Shown: positions 44,111 through 53,499 of the stretch, in pieces
Layout: the number at the start of each line of letters is the position of its first letter
Position numbering within the stretch: position 1 is the stretch's first letter
Assembly: GCF_002160985.1 (NCBI RefSeq)
Contig: NZ_NFLQ01000006.1
Span: forward strand, 62,001 to 126,000
Reading direction: 5' to 3'
Length of the DNA: 64,000 bases
DNA from: Lachnoclostridium sp. An118
Lineage (GTDB): Bacteria; Bacillota; Clostridia; Lachnospirales; Lachnospiraceae
Notes under the pieces: generated by a model
Told to the model about the DNA's origin: nothing
Seen by the model: only the letters and a program-made list of their open reading frames with translations
Database searches by the model: none
Program-made: the position numbers and the translations under genes

Positions 44111-44139
44111 ATTCTATCAGAAGAATTTTTAAAATGCAA
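44111..44139 (-). promoter_or_regulatory. Promoter of rpmB
   Basis: Minus strand TTGCAT (44134-44139), 17-base spacer, TAGAAT (44111-44116), about 55 bases before the rpmB start codon. Confidence 0.75.
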
Positions 44140-44169
44140 GCATTTCTTTTTGATTTTCAAAAATATTTG

Positions 44170-44322
44170 TCATTTATCGTCCCTGCAGCAGAAAAACAGC
44201 TCATACGCTGCCAGAAGACACAGGATGATGCACAGCACTTCCACGAACAAATTGGGAAGCCAGATGCTGATCAGCACGCCGACAGCGAGCCAGAACAAAG
44301 CAAAGCCTGCCACACGCTTCAT
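44170..44322 (-). CDS. Small hydrophobic membrane protein, 50 residues, unknown
   Basis: A short open frame from ATG 44322 to TGA 44170, with GGGAGGGG nine bases before the start. The product begins MKRVAGFALF and consists of two hydrophobic stretches (about 4-22 and 27-45) split by PNLF, ending in a charged CCRDDK tail with a Cys pair. I do not recognise a family. It follows gerW by 74 bases in the same direction and fills an otherwise empty stretch. It is supported by its ribosome binding site and composition only. Confidence 0.6.
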   Translation of the reverse strand: MKRVAGFALFWLAVGVLISIWLPNLFVEVLCIILCLLAAYELFFCCRDDK

Positions 44323-44396
44323 AGGCAACCGCCCCTCCCGCAAGGCTTCTTCCTTCTATTCCTATGCATCCTTGCAGCCGGACAGAACAGGAGCTG

Positions 44397-44807
44397 CTAT
44401 TTTTCTTCCTCCTCTGCCCCGTCCAGGATGTCGTTCAGATCCTCCTCTGACATCCTTCCGCTTCCCTTGGATGTAAAGCGGTCCAGCACATCCGGCACCA
44501 TATCCAGGAGCTTGGTGATGGTATCCTGGTTCTTGATGTTGACCAGCCTGGTAGTGCCGTTCTGGATGACAAGGACGGCGCTGGGAGTCATCCTGCCGCC
44601 CAGTCCGCCTGCTCCCTTCTCCTTCTTCTCACCGCTCTTGTCCCCGTTGAAGGCGCCAGCCCCAACAGCAAAGGATACGTCCACAAGGGGAAGGATGATC
44701 GTGTCGTTGATGTGGATGGCATCCCCCACCACAGTCCTGGAAGAGATGACCGCGTCCATTCCATGAAATAATGCCTCCACAGTCCCTTTAAAATTATTGT
44801 CAGCCAT
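44397..44807 (-). CDS. gerW: Spore protein GerW (YtfJ)
   Basis: Protein of 136 residues of the GerW/YtfJ family, an inner spore membrane protein involved in germination. Conserved segments: TVVGDAIHINDTIILPLVDVSFAVGAG in pieces, and GGRMTPSAVLVIQNG. The middle (55-70) is a Gly/Lys-rich linker and the C-terminus is acidic. It lies directly after the ytfI-type gene, as in B. subtilis. Confidence 0.94.
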   Translation of the reverse strand: MADNNFKGTVEALFHGMDAVISSRTVVGDAIHINDTIILPLVDVSFAVGAGAFNGDKSGEKKEKGAGGLGGRMTPSAVLVIQNGTTRLVNIKNQDTITKLLDMVPDVLDRFTSKGSGRMSEEDLNDILDGAEEEEK

Positions 44808-44828
44808 ATTTGTTAACCTCCTGTATTC

Positions 44829-45821
44829 TTACGCTTCCGCCCGCAGCAATCCCCGTATATCCCGGAAGGTCTCCCTCACCGCTCTGCGGCGGATGAGCTG
44901 GAGAGCCGCAAAGACAAGGCTGGCTGTATACAGCCGTCCCCGCAGCTTTGTCTTCCCCTGGAAGATCCGCTCCTCAAAATCCGGCTCCACACGGACATCT
45001 CCGGGCAGGAAGGGATAGAGTACAGCAATACCTGCCAGCAGCTGCCCTGTATGATATGGATCTTTAAAGCCAAAGCGCACGGACAGGCTGAATTGTCTGG
45101 GAAGAACACTCCCGAGAAGGCGGATACATTCCTTTTTCGCAATGCAGAATGCCTTTTTATGGGTCTCGTCGCTCAAAAAAGCGGCTATCTGTTCCTTTTT
45201 TTCCGTAATCAGATTTATTTTAGCACAAATCCTGTCAAAAGTACATTTTATCTTTTGAGCGATCTTCTGAAAGCGCCGGCGTATTTTCTCCAGCCTGCTT
45301 TGTGCAGGCTCCTCTTTATCCGCCTGCGCAGCCTTCGCAGCTGTCTTCTCAGGCGCCGGAGCTGCCTCTGGCGCCTTTTCAGTTTCCTCAGCTCTCTGGT
45401 GATCTTTTTCACGTTCCTTTTCATGGTCTTCCTCCTTTTTCCGTTCCCTGCTTTCTTCTCTTACCGCCTGCTTTTCTTCCGTCCGCTCCTCCTCCTGCTT
45501 CTCCTCTTTCGTCCGTTGCCCCGGTACATCCGGCTGCTCCCCGCGGTCGCCTGTTTGGGACAGGCCCAGCTTCTTCCAGGCGACTCTACCCCGCACAGAG
45601 GCTCTTCCATCCCGGAAGGCAAACCGCAGCTCCACCAGGCCGAGCAGCCAGGTGATCCGCCCCCGCGCCCGGAAATCCTTCTGTCCGGCGTCCCATCTGG
45701 CCCTGCCCCGGTAACAGAAGGGCACAAAGAGGACGGTACAGAGCGCTAATAGGAGTATGCCCAGTATGGCGGCTAATATGATGCCCGCAATTTTTAAGAT
45801 CAACAATATAATGTGAAGCAT
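44829..45821 (-). CDS. ytfI: DUF2953-family membrane protein (YtfI-like)
   Basis: Protein of 330 residues with an N-terminal transmembrane helix (about 5-30) and a C-terminal DUF2953 domain (about 210-330, with FGFKDPYHTGQLLA and the DVRVEPDFEE segment). Between them, residues about 95-195 are a very charged Glu/Lys/Arg/Ala low-complexity region. The start at 45821 follows the previous stop codon by one base, with AGGAAGAG upstream. B. subtilis ytfI-ytfJ has the same order. The role, presumably in sporulation, is not established. Confidence 0.85.
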   Translation of the reverse strand: MLHIILLILKIAGIILAAILGILLLALCTVLFVPFCYRGRARWDAGQKDFRARGRITWLLGLVELRFAFRDGRASVRGRVAWKKLGLSQTGDRGEQPDVPGQRTKEEKQEEERTEEKQAVREESRERKKEEDHEKEREKDHQRAEETEKAPEAAPAPEKTAAKAAQADKEEPAQSRLEKIRRRFQKIAQKIKCTFDRICAKINLITEKKEQIAAFLSDETHKKAFCIAKKECIRLLGSVLPRQFSLSVRFGFKDPYHTGQLLAGIAVLYPFLPGDVRVEPDFEERIFQGKTKLRGRLYTASLVFAALQLIRRRAVRETFRDIRGLLRAEA

Positions 45822-45822
45822 A

Positions 45823-46149
45823 TTACTCTTCCTGTTCCCTGTAGTGTATGTAACCGCAGACGTCTGTATCCATATGAGCGTCAAAGGTCTCCTGGGTGAT
45901 CTGGCGCACAAGCTCCAGCGCGTCGTCATAGTCCCCGGCAATGCCCGCGATGAACAGTTCGCCGGTGGGATAGCTCTTCTGGAGCAGCTCGGCAGAGCAG
46001 AGGATCTCCATCCGCTCCCGTCCATGATCGCACAGTGCAATGAGGTACACAGGAGCCTGGAGCCGGCCCGCTCGAAGCCGGCGGATGACCTTGCTTTTCT
46101 TTTTTTCCATTCCTTCTGACAGATACAGATGCTTTGCAAATTTCATCAT
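45823..46149 (-). CDS. Conserved-looking small protein, unknown function
   Basis: Soluble protein of 108 residues that I cannot assign. It starts MMKFAKHLYLSEG, with alternating strands (APVYLIALCDHG, RMEILCSAELL) and an acidic helical end (DDALELVRQITQETFDAHMD). The ATG at 46149 is used because GAGGAG lies seven bases upstream. It sits tightly between a penicillin-binding protein gene and ytfI, so it probably belongs to a sporulation or cell-wall transcript. Confidence 0.68.
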   Translation of the reverse strand: MMKFAKHLYLSEGMEKKKSKVIRRLRAGRLQAPVYLIALCDHGRERMEILCSAELLQKSYPTGELFIAGIAGDYDDALELVRQITQETFDAHMDTDVCGYIHYREQEE

Positions 46150-46197
46150 ATACAAGCTCCTCTTAAACGGTCCGGGGATAGAGAAGGTCCCGGGGAT

Positions 46198-47745
46198 CTA
46201 CTGATTATAATAATAACTGTCCAGTATCTCTTTTGCAACATCTACCGCTCTCGTGCCGCCGTCAGACTGCTCCACGATCACGCAGATGGCAAGCTCGGGA
46301 TTGTCCACATCCGTGAATCCCACAAACCAGGAATGATTTCTGGAGGAATCTCCGTCCGCATACTCGGCCGTGCCGGTCTTGCCGGCCACGCTGTATCCGG
46401 ACCCGGCGAAGACAGAGCCCGTGCCGTAGTCCGTCACATCCTGCATGTAGGCCTTCAGCTGGGCCGCCTCCTGGGAAGTCATAAGGGAGCCGTAGCTTTC
46501 AGGTGATGCCTCCCGGACAATGGATCCCGTATAGTTGGTCACCTGCTCCACCAGGTAAGGGCGCATCAGATTGCCGCCGTTTGCGATGGCGGAGGTGATG
46601 AGTGCCATGTGATAGGGGCTGACCTGGGTCTCCCCCTGCCCCATGGCTGTCATCATCCTGTCTGAGGAGGAGGCATTCCCGTCCAGGGAAAAGCTGCTCC
46701 TGGCCGGAGAGATGTCGTCTCCCGGAAGGGCCTTGTTAAAGAGCAGGTCTCCGGCTGTGTCCTGGTAGCCGGAGATATCCAGCGAAAGTCCTATGTTGCA
46801 GAAGGACGAGTTGCAGGAGTAGGCAAAGGAATCTGCCAGGCTCACAGTGCCGTGGACATTCCCTCCCGCACAGGGGATGGTCACGCCGTCGTAGGTGATA
46901 GAGCCGCTGCAGGTGTAGGTATAACTCTCATAATCCGCATGCTCCCGCATATATTCCAGGGCTGTCACGATCTTGAAGGTGGAGCCCGGTGCGTACTGCC
47001 CCTGGAGGGCCCGGTTCAAAAGGCTGCTGTCCGGGTCGCTGTTCAGGGCGTCCCAGTCCTGCTCCACCGTGTTGGGGTCAAAATCCGGCTTGGAGAGCAT
47101 AGTCAGTATCTTTCCGGTAGTGGGCTCCAGGATCACCACCGCCCCCTTGTTGTCTCCCAGCGCATTGTAGGCGGCCTGCTGGAGACTCGTGTCCAGAGTG
47201 GTCACGACCGTGTCTCCTATATTCTTCTCGTCCTGGAATTCATTGCGCAGCTTCTCCAGGAAAAAGGCGTTGGAGGTGAGGAGCTCAAAATTCTCTGTTG
47301 ACTCCAGTCCTGATTTCCCCTGGGAATCGTACCCCACCACATGGGCATAGAGGCTGCCATAGGGGTAGCTGCGGTACTCGCTCCCGTCCTCAGCAGTCTC
47401 TGTAGAGGCCAGCACATTCCCGTCCTTGTCCAGGATGCTGCCCCTCACAACACGGTCCGCCATGGAGTCAAGCCTGGGATTGTAGGGGCTGCTGATGATA
47501 TCCTTGCTCTCCACGATGTTGAAATAGCCGATGTAGGCCATCAGAACGAGAAAGAGGGCCACAAAGGCATAGGTGACTCTAGCGAACTCTTTGTTTACTT
47601 CCCGCTTTTTCTTTTTTTCTTTCTTTTCCCGCTGTTTTAACTCTTTTTTGCCCTGCCGGCTCATAGAGGCTCTTTCCTGCTGCTTCCTTTGGCGCTCTGC
47701 CTCTCTTCTGAGCTCGTAGCTTCTGTTCTTTTTTTCTTCTCTCAA
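46198..47745 (-). CDS. Penicillin-binding protein, class B transpeptidase
   Basis: Membrane-anchored DD-transpeptidase of 515 residues. A long basic cytoplasmic N-terminus (1-52, rich in Lys/Arg/Glu) leads to one transmembrane helix (about 55-75), a linker domain, then the catalytic domain: Ser255 in STFK, SCN at 310-312 and KTG at 456-458. It pairs with the FtsW/RodA polymerase just upstream, the usual SEDS-bPBP couple. The start at 47745 is TTG with GAGGA eight bases upstream, overlapping ftsW by 167 bases. An ATG at 47664 (MSRQGKK), with AGGAAAGAG upstream, is a real alternative. Confidence 0.92.
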   Translation of the reverse strand: MREEKKNRSYELRREAERQRKQQERASMSRQGKKELKQREKKEKKKKREVNKEFARVTYAFVALFLVLMAYIGYFNIVESKDIISSPYNPRLDSMADRVVRGSILDKDGNVLASTETAEDGSEYRSYPYGSLYAHVVGYDSQGKSGLESTENFELLTSNAFFLEKLRNEFQDEKNIGDTVVTTLDTSLQQAAYNALGDNKGAVVILEPTTGKILTMLSKPDFDPNTVEQDWDALNSDPDSSLLNRALQGQYAPGSTFKIVTALEYMREHADYESYTYTCSGSITYDGVTIPCAGGNVHGTVSLADSFAYSCNSSFCNIGLSLDISGYQDTAGDLLFNKALPGDDISPARSSFSLDGNASSSDRMMTAMGQGETQVSPYHMALITSAIANGGNLMRPYLVEQVTNYTGSIVREASPESYGSLMTSQEAAQLKAYMQDVTDYGTGSVFAGSGYSVAGKTGTAEYADGDSSRNHSWFVGFTDVDNPELAICVIVEQSDGGTRAVDVAKEILDSYYYNQ

Positions 47746-49054
47746 TGCTTTCTTCCTCGTCCTCTCTTAAAATGTAAAGTCCCTGGATGATCGCAAACAT
47801 GATCAGCGTGCTGAGCATGGAGCTTCCCCCGTAGCTGACAAGGGGCAGCGTCACGCCGGTAGACGGAATGAATTTGATCACGCCGCCTATATTCAGAAAC
47901 ACCTGGAAAATGTAACAGGTGCCAAGCCCCAGCGCCACCAGCTTGTAGAACTGGTTGTGGAGCTGCATGGCAATGTTCAGGAACATGATATAGCAGCTCA
48001 CAAATATAAGGATGAGACAGAGGGCAAAGACAAGCCCCAGCTCCTCCGCAATGGCTGAAAAGATGAAATCCGAGTCCCGCACCGGTATGCTCTCCGGCGA
48101 GCCCTGGCACAGCCCCATGCCGAACCAGCTCCCGGTCCCGATGGCAAAGAGGGACTGGGCCACCTGGTAGCCGCCGTTGTCATAGGTGCCGAAGGGGTCC
48201 CGCCAAACATTGACACGGGTCCGCACGTGGGCGAACAGATAGTACCCCGCCACCGAGGCGCAGGCCCCGGCTCCCACCCCGGCCAGCATGTAGAGGGGCT
48301 GCCTGGTGGCCACGTACAGCATCACCAGATAGACCACGAAGATAATGAGGGCCGCCCCCAGGTCTGTGGAGATGACAAGGATCAGCACGTGCAGAGCCGC
48401 TATCATGGTAGTTATGACTACATTTTTGAACTGGACGGACTCCTTCAGGCTGGCAGCCACGTAGAATACGAAAATGATCTTCACCAGCTCAGAGGGCTGT
48501 ATGCTGATGCCTCCTATGGAAAAGCCAAGCTTCGCCCCGTAGGACACCTGCCCGAGCACCGCCACCACGGCAAGGGAAGCCATGCCTGCGATGGCGTACA
48601 GCTTCCGGAGCTTTGCGAGCCCCTTTACCTTTCGGATGATGACAGGCACCACAAGACTGAGGGCGATGCCGGCTGCCGCAAAGACAAACTGGCGCATGGC
48701 TGTGCCGTAGTCCAGCCGGGTCAGCATCACAAGCCCGACACACAGGAGCATGCACATATTGTTGACCACGAGGCGGGATACTCTTGGATAGACCTTTGTG
48801 TACAAGAGGATGGTCGCGCCAAATAGCACCACCTGGGCAAGGTACAGCCCGGCGATCCGTATATCGTCCATTTCCAGATACAGCACGAGAAACGCGATCA
48901 GATGGAAAAGGAACATGAGGATATTCTGTCTGCGCAGCATATCCTGCTTCTTCTGCATATCATGATAGCCGAATATCGTGAAGCACAGGTATGTGTACAT
49001 GATGATCAGTATGATGATGAGATATTTCGAAAGCTCTACAATTATATTTACCAA
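47579..49054 (-). CDS. SEDS glycosyltransferase (FtsW/RodA/SpoVE family)
   Basis: Polytopic protein of 491 residues that polymerises peptidoglycan from lipid II. About 10-12 helices; signature SIGGISIQPSELVKI and SPESIPVRDSDFIFSAIAEE in pieces, with the functional Asp in RDSDF. The C-terminal 60 residues form a soluble tail rich in Lys/Arg. Whether it serves elongation, division or sporulation cannot be told. Its 3' end overlaps the penicillin-binding protein gene in another frame. Confidence 0.93.
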   Translation of the reverse strand: MVNIIVELSKYLIIILIIMYTYLCFTIFGYHDMQKKQDMLRRQNILMFLFHLIAFLVLYLEMDDIRIAGLYLAQVVLFGATILLYTKVYPRVSRLVVNNMCMLLCVGLVMLTRLDYGTAMRQFVFAAAGIALSLVVPVIIRKVKGLAKLRKLYAIAGMASLAVVAVLGQVSYGAKLGFSIGGISIQPSELVKIIFVFYVAASLKESVQFKNVVITTMIAALHVLILVISTDLGAALIIFVVYLVMLYVATRQPLYMLAGVGAGACASVAGYYLFAHVRTRVNVWRDPFGTYDNGGYQVAQSLFAIGTGSWFGMGLCQGSPESIPVRDSDFIFSAIAEELGLVFALCLILIFVSCYIMFLNIAMQLHNQFYKLVALGLGTCYIFQVFLNIGGVIKFIPSTGVTLPLVSYGGSSMLSTLIMFAIIQGLYILREDEEESIERRKKEQKLRAQKRGRAPKEAAGKSLYEPAGQKRVKTAGKERKKEKAGSKQRVR

Positions 49055-49062
49055 AGTTTCAC

Positions 49063-51309
49063 CTACTTTACTCCCCGTTTAAAATGGCCCCTCGTATAGC
49101 CGCCCTCCCATCCGGGCGCCTCCCCTGAGGAGAGCCAGCCCTGGAACAGCTCCAGGACCTCCTTTGTCCTCCCTTTGCTCTCCCATGTAAATCCACACAG
49201 GAGGGCGGCAGGCGCCAGAGACTCTATCTCCCTCTCCTGCCCGATGAGGACGAGAGGGTCTGAGTTATATATTACATTATAGCAGTAAAGACACTCGCTG
49301 CGCACCATGAATTTCTTGCGATACCGGTCTGTCATGTGGGTCCAGCCCGACTTCCCGGCGCAGCCCTTTGTGTGCTTCCGTATGCACCCGGCGCTGACCA
49401 TGACCGGGAGATAGCCGTATACAGGGAGCAGCATCCGCCCTCTGTCCAGGTCCAGCAGCTCCCGGGCGTTCAGCTCAAGAGGAGCCTCCGCAAGACCGTC
49501 TGCCAGCTCCTGCCAGAATGCCGCCGCCCGCCGGTTCCACGCGTAGGCAGATGCTCCCGTGTCCACAGGCTTTGAGAAGCCCGACTCTCTGAGGAGCAGA
49601 AGGCTTTCCAGGTTTTTCACCATGGCGCCGTCAAACTCCCTGCCCATGTCATGCAGTTTCGCCCTGTAGAATCCCTCCGCCTCCCTGCGGCAGATTTCAG
49701 CCATGGAGACATACACCTCCACCTGCCCCTCCTTTGCCCTTGCCAGGACCTCATCTGCTCCGCCTCCGGCCCAGACTGTATCCGGAAGATAGATCCTTTT
49801 TACAGAGGGGACAGCGAGGGCAGCCATGGCCTGCTCCACGGCCATGACAGACACAAAGAGCGGGATTTCCCTGAGGGGACGCTCCTGGCAGGGCTTCCCC
49901 GCAGAAGGGAACGGCCTGTCCGGAATCGCCGTCTCCAAAGGCAGCGTTTTTTGAGCTGTCTCAGACCCGCAGGGTCTCCGGAAGGATGTGGTGATCGCGT
50001 CCTCCAGCTTTTCCAGGCCCGCCCGCCGGAGCGCGTTGAGTGACTGGAGGGGCAGAAAAATCTCTCCCTCTGTATGGATTTCCAGGTCCTGAAAGACAAA
50101 TTCCGTATTTCCCGTCTTCTTCATCTGCTTCAGGAGCTGTTCCCGGGCCAAGGGCCTGCTCTGAGCCTCCTGCACCGTGTCGCCGCTGACTGTCACCTGG
50201 GCCTTCTTTCCCGCAGTGTCGGCATATAGAGTAAGTGTAGCACTTTTCCCGGGAGAAAGTATTAATTTCCCATTAATTTTTTCTTGCAGATGGCTTTCCT
50301 TCCCGCTTTTTGAAGATGCATCCCTCTTCTGTGCCGGCTCAGGGCGGTCCAGGGAGAGCATCTCCCTGCCGTTGTGGCGGGTGTAGTACCCGTCCGTATA
50401 GCCCCGCCGCGTGTAGGCCTCGAGGAGAGCTCTTTGATCCTCCCGGGACACCCGGAAGCGTTCCTTATCGCCTTCCAGCTCTGCCCAGAGGTCTGTGTAT
50501 TTCCGGTACATGGAAGTGACGGTCTCCACGTAGTAGGGCTGCTTCATCCTCCCCTCGATCTTGAAGGAGGTAATGCCCGCCCCGACAAGCTCCGGGATGA
50601 GCCGGATGGTGCACAGGTCCTTCAGGCTCAGGATATCCTGCTCTTTTTTCGTCTGCTCCGCCCTCCACGGGAGGCGGCATGGCTGGGCGCACTGGCCCCG
50701 GTTCCCGCTCCTTCCGCCTATCATGCTGCTCATGAGACAGCGCCCGGAGTAGCAGTAGCAGAGCGCCCCGTGTACAAAGCACTCCACCTCCAGGTCTGTC
50801 TCCTCCGCGATCCGGCGCACCTCCCCGAGAGACAGCTCCCTGGCCGGGACTACCCTTGTGACGCCCCGCTCCTCCAGAAAGGAGGCGCTGACCGCGCTGG
50901 TCACTGTCATCTGGGTGCTGGCGTGGATGGGGAGAAGGGGGAACTGCTCCCTTATGAACTCCATTACTCCCATGTCCTGTACGATGACCGCATCCAGCCC
51001 CTGCCGGTAAAAGGGAAGGAGATAGCTGTAGAGCTGGTCAAGCTCACGCTCCTTGACCAGCGTGTTGACAGTCAGATAGAGCTTCTTCCCGTGGATATGG
51101 GCATAGTCGATGCCCTCCAGGAGCTCCTCCTCTGTGAAATTCCGGGCAAAAGCCCTGGCGCCAAAGCAGGCGCCTCCCGCGTAGACCGCGTCGGCTCCCG
51201 CCCTGAAGGCGCACTTCAGTATGTCCAGGGAACCGGCCGGAGCCAGTATCTCCACCGGCCCGCCCTTCTGCCCCGGCTCTCTGTTTTCTGTTTGTTTCGG
51301 ATACGGCAT
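49063..51309 (-). CDS. U32-family peptidase-like protein with C-terminal DUF3656
   Basis: Protein of 748 residues. The N-terminal TIM barrel (EILAPAGSLDILKCAFRAGA, HASTQMTVTS) and the cysteine-rich segment ECFVHGALCYCYSGRC ... GQCAQPCR are typical of U32 proteins, several of which (RlhA, TrhP) hydroxylate RNA using an iron-sulfur cluster, not peptidases. A DUF3656 region (about 370-500) follows, then a second barrel-like part. The start at 51309 (MPYPKQ) has GGGAGGG upstream; 51339 is possible. No promoter is evident after the zapA terminator. Confidence 0.9.
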   Translation of the reverse strand: MPYPKQTENREPGQKGGPVEILAPAGSLDILKCAFRAGADAVYAGGACFGARAFARNFTEEELLEGIDYAHIHGKKLYLTVNTLVKERELDQLYSYLLPFYRQGLDAVIVQDMGVMEFIREQFPLLPIHASTQMTVTSAVSASFLEERGVTRVVPARELSLGEVRRIAEETDLEVECFVHGALCYCYSGRCLMSSMIGGRSGNRGQCAQPCRLPWRAEQTKKEQDILSLKDLCTIRLIPELVGAGITSFKIEGRMKQPYYVETVTSMYRKYTDLWAELEGDKERFRVSREDQRALLEAYTRRGYTDGYYTRHNGREMLSLDRPEPAQKRDASSKSGKESHLQEKINGKLILSPGKSATLTLYADTAGKKAQVTVSGDTVQEAQSRPLAREQLLKQMKKTGNTEFVFQDLEIHTEGEIFLPLQSLNALRRAGLEKLEDAITTSFRRPCGSETAQKTLPLETAIPDRPFPSAGKPCQERPLREIPLFVSVMAVEQAMAALAVPSVKRIYLPDTVWAGGGADEVLARAKEGQVEVYVSMAEICRREAEGFYRAKLHDMGREFDGAMVKNLESLLLLRESGFSKPVDTGASAYAWNRRAAAFWQELADGLAEAPLELNARELLDLDRGRMLLPVYGYLPVMVSAGCIRKHTKGCAGKSGWTHMTDRYRKKFMVRSECLYCYNVIYNSDPLVLIGQEREIESLAPAALLCGFTWESKGRTKEVLELFQGWLSSGEAPGWEGGYTRGHFKRGVK

Positions 51310-51356
51310 ACCTGTCTTCCCTCCCCTTTTGGTGACCATTCTTTTCGATGAACATT

Positions 51357-51381
51357 TAAAAAGGCTGTCCCATGACAGCCT
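51357..51381 (-). terminator. Terminator of zapA
   Basis: Perfect eight-base arms AGGCTGTC / GACAGCCT (51362-51369, 51374-51381) with loop ATGG, followed on the minus strand by TTTTTAAATG. The stem begins inside the zapA stop codon. Confidence 0.85.
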
Positions 51382-51793
51382 ATTTTTTCTGATTGTTCTT
51401 CATCTCTGTTTCCAGTTTGACGATCTTCATCTGAAGCTCCCGGTTCTCCTCTTTCATCCGGTCCAGCGTCTTCTCCGCGTTCTCGAGTTTTATCTGAACG
51501 GAAATGAGCTCATGCTTCAGGTCGTACATCTCTTTGTCCTTCGCCTCAATGTCGCTCTCCAGGGTGCCGCCCTGCTTCTTTGCCTTGAAGTAGTCATCGG
51601 CGATGTTCAACGCAAGGAGGATGCTCCTCGTCTCAGCGCTCTGCTTGCGGTATCCCTCGCTGTTGGTACACTCTTCCAATTTATGGTTCAGATAGGTGGA
51701 CACCCTCTGCAGATACTCCTCGCTTTCAAATCCGCTCAGTGTGAAGACCTTGCCCCCTATGAGAACTTCCGTATAATTCTTTGATGATGCCAT
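51380..51793 (-). CDS. zapA: Cell division protein ZapA
   Basis: Protein of 137 residues that bundles FtsZ filaments. The N-terminal ZapA domain (TEVLIGGKVFTLSGFESEEYLQRV) is followed by a coiled coil (about 75-135) of heptads rich in Lys and Glu. It has its own promoter just after ruvB and a terminator at its end, so it is a single-gene unit. Confidence 0.95.
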   Translation of the reverse strand: MASSKNYTEVLIGGKVFTLSGFESEEYLQRVSTYLNHKLEECTNSEGYRKQSAETRSILLALNIADDYFKAKKQGGTLESDIEAKDKEMYDLKHELISVQIKLENAEKTLDRMKEENRELQMKIVKLETEMKNNQKK

Positions 51794-51831
51794 AAATGAC
51801 CTCCCGCCCTTTTACGTTTATCCTGCAATTT

Positions 51832-51860
51832 ATTATAAACTATTTACATATAAAAACCAA
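51832..51860 (-). promoter_or_regulatory. Promoter of zapA
   Basis: Minus strand TTGGTT (51855-51860), 17-base spacer, TATAAT (51832-51837). The -35 box touches the ruvB stop codon. Confidence 0.75.
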
Positions 51861-52868
51861 CTATTTTTCAATATTTTCAGGTGAAATTCCCAGATGCTCA
51901 TAGCTGAGCGCCGTAACCACGCGGCCTCTGGGCGTTCTCTGTATAAAGCCGTTCTTCAAAAGATAGGGCTCGTAGACGTCCTCAATGGTCCCCGCGTCCT
52001 CCCCGATGGAGGCGGCCAGCGTGTCAAGGCCCACAGGACCTCCCTGGAACTTCTCGATCATGGTGAGAAGGATGTTCCTGTCGATATGGTCCAGTCCGTA
52101 CTTGTCCACGTCCAGAAGGTCCAGGGCAAAATCCGCCACAGCCTTCGTGATGACGCCGTCGTATTTCACCTGGGCGAAATCCCTCACCCGCTTGAGGAGA
52201 CGGTTTGCAAGCCGGGGCGTTCCCCGGGACCTCCGTGCCAGCTCCATGGCTCCCGCCTCGTCGATCTCCACCCCCAGCACGGCGGCGGAGTTCATGATAA
52301 TGGTCCGAAGCTCCGGGACCGTGTAAAATTCCAGGTGATGGACCACGCCAAACCGGTCCCTCAGGGGCGCTGTCAGCATGCCAGCCCTTGTGGTGGCCCC
52401 CACCAGGGTAAATTTTGGAAGGTCCAGGCGTATGGACCTGGCTCCGGCGCCTTTGCCGATGACAATGTCAATAGCGTAGTCCTCCATGGCCGGGTAGAGC
52501 ACCTCCTCCACCTGCCGGTTCAGCCTGTGGATCTCATCCACAAAAAGCACATCACCCTCCTGCAGATTGTTCAGGATGGCTGCCATCTCCCCGGGCTTCT
52601 CGATGGCCGGCCCGGAGGTGACCTTCAGATGGACCTGCATCTCGTTGGCGATGATGCCGGCCAGGGTCGTCTTACCAAGCCCCGGCGGACCGTAAAAGAG
52701 CACATGGTCCAGCGCCTCCCCCCTGGCCTTGGCGGCCTCGATGTAGATCTTCAGCGTGGCCTTAGCCTTCTCCTGACCGATGTAGTCCTTTAAATAACGG
52801 GGTCGGAGACTGTTCTCTATCTTAACATCCTCTTCCAGATTTTCTGTTGTGATAATTCTTCGTGTCAT
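51861..52868 (-). CDS. ruvB: Holliday junction branch-migration helicase RuvB
   Basis: AAA+ motor of 335 residues. Walker [12 protein letters not shown], Walker [12 protein letters not shown], sensor 1 [10 protein letters not shown] and arginine finger region RDRFG are intact; the C-terminal winged helix ends [13 protein letters not shown]. It follows ruvA by 15 bases. Confidence 0.98.
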   Translation of the reverse strand: MTRRIITTENLEEDVKIENSLRPRYLKDYIGQEKAKATLKIYIEAAKARGEALDHVLFYGPPGLGKTTLAGIIANEMQVHLKVTSGPAIEKPGEMAAILNNLQEGDVLFVDEIHRLNRQVEEVLYPAMEDYAIDIVIGKGAGARSIRLDLPKFTLVGATTRAGMLTAPLRDRFGVVHHLEFYTVPELRTIIMNSAAVLGVEIDEAGAMELARRSRGTPRLANRLLKRVRDFAQVKYDGVITKAVADFALDLLDVDKYGLDHIDRNILLTMIEKFQGGPVGLDTLAASIGEDAGTIEDVYEPYLLKNGFIQRTPRGRVVTALSYEHLGISPENIEK

Positions 52869-52883
52869 GTCTTCTACCTGCTT

Positions 52884-53498
52884 CTAGAACATCATTGATT
52901 TCAGAGCTCTCTTCAGCACATCCTCCACCTGCATGTCCTCCGTGATCTCCACCTGGCGCACCGCCTTGAGAGCCTCCGTGCTCCCGTAGCCCAGGGCCAC
53001 AAGAGCCTGTACCGCGTCATTCTGGACTGTTCCTGCAGGGCCGGCGCCAATCCCCGGCACGCTGTCCGCATCCCCGGAGTGAGGGAGGGCGTCCTCAAGC
53101 TTCAGTTTGTCCTTCAGCTCCAGTATCAGCTTTTCCGCCGTCTTTTTCCCAATGCCGGGCGCAGACGAGATGGCCTTTGCATCGCCCGAGAACACAGCGA
53201 ACCGCAGCTCATCAGGCGTGAGCTGTGAGAGGATGTTCAGACCTCCCTTGGGTCCGATGCCGCTGACACCTATGACAAGCCGGAACACCTTCAGGTCATC
53301 TTCTGTCAGGAAGCCGAAAAGCTGCATGCTGTCCTCTTTTACGCTGAAATAGGTGTGTATCTTTACCTGGCTTCCGATAGCCGGCAGCCTTCCCATGGCG
53401 CTGCCGGCCATGAAGATCCCGTAGCCGATGCCACCGGCTTCCACCACGACCCTGTCCTCCTCCACCGCGGCCAGTTCACCCCGTATATATGAAATCAT
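52884..53498 (-). CDS. ruvA: Holliday junction DNA-binding protein RuvA
   Basis: Protein of 204 residues that binds four-way junctions and recruits RuvB. N-terminal OB domain (MISYIRGELAAVEEDRVVVE), two helix-hairpin-helix motifs (GVSGIGPKGGLNIL, SAPGIGKKTAEKLILELKDKL), and the C-terminal RuvB-binding domain (ALVALGYGSTEALKAV). The start at 53498 has GGGAG nine bases upstream. The resolvase here is probably RecU, encoded 26 kb away; no ruvC is present in the window. Confidence 0.97.
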   Translation of the reverse strand: MISYIRGELAAVEEDRVVVEAGGIGYGIFMAGSAMGRLPAIGSQVKIHTYFSVKEDSMQLFGFLTEDDLKVFRLVIGVSGIGPKGGLNILSQLTPDELRFAVFSGDAKAISSAPGIGKKTAEKLILELKDKLKLEDALPHSGDADSVPGIGAGPAGTVQNDAVQALVALGYGSTEALKAVRQVEITEDMQVEDVLKRALKSMMF

Positions 53499-53499
53499 G

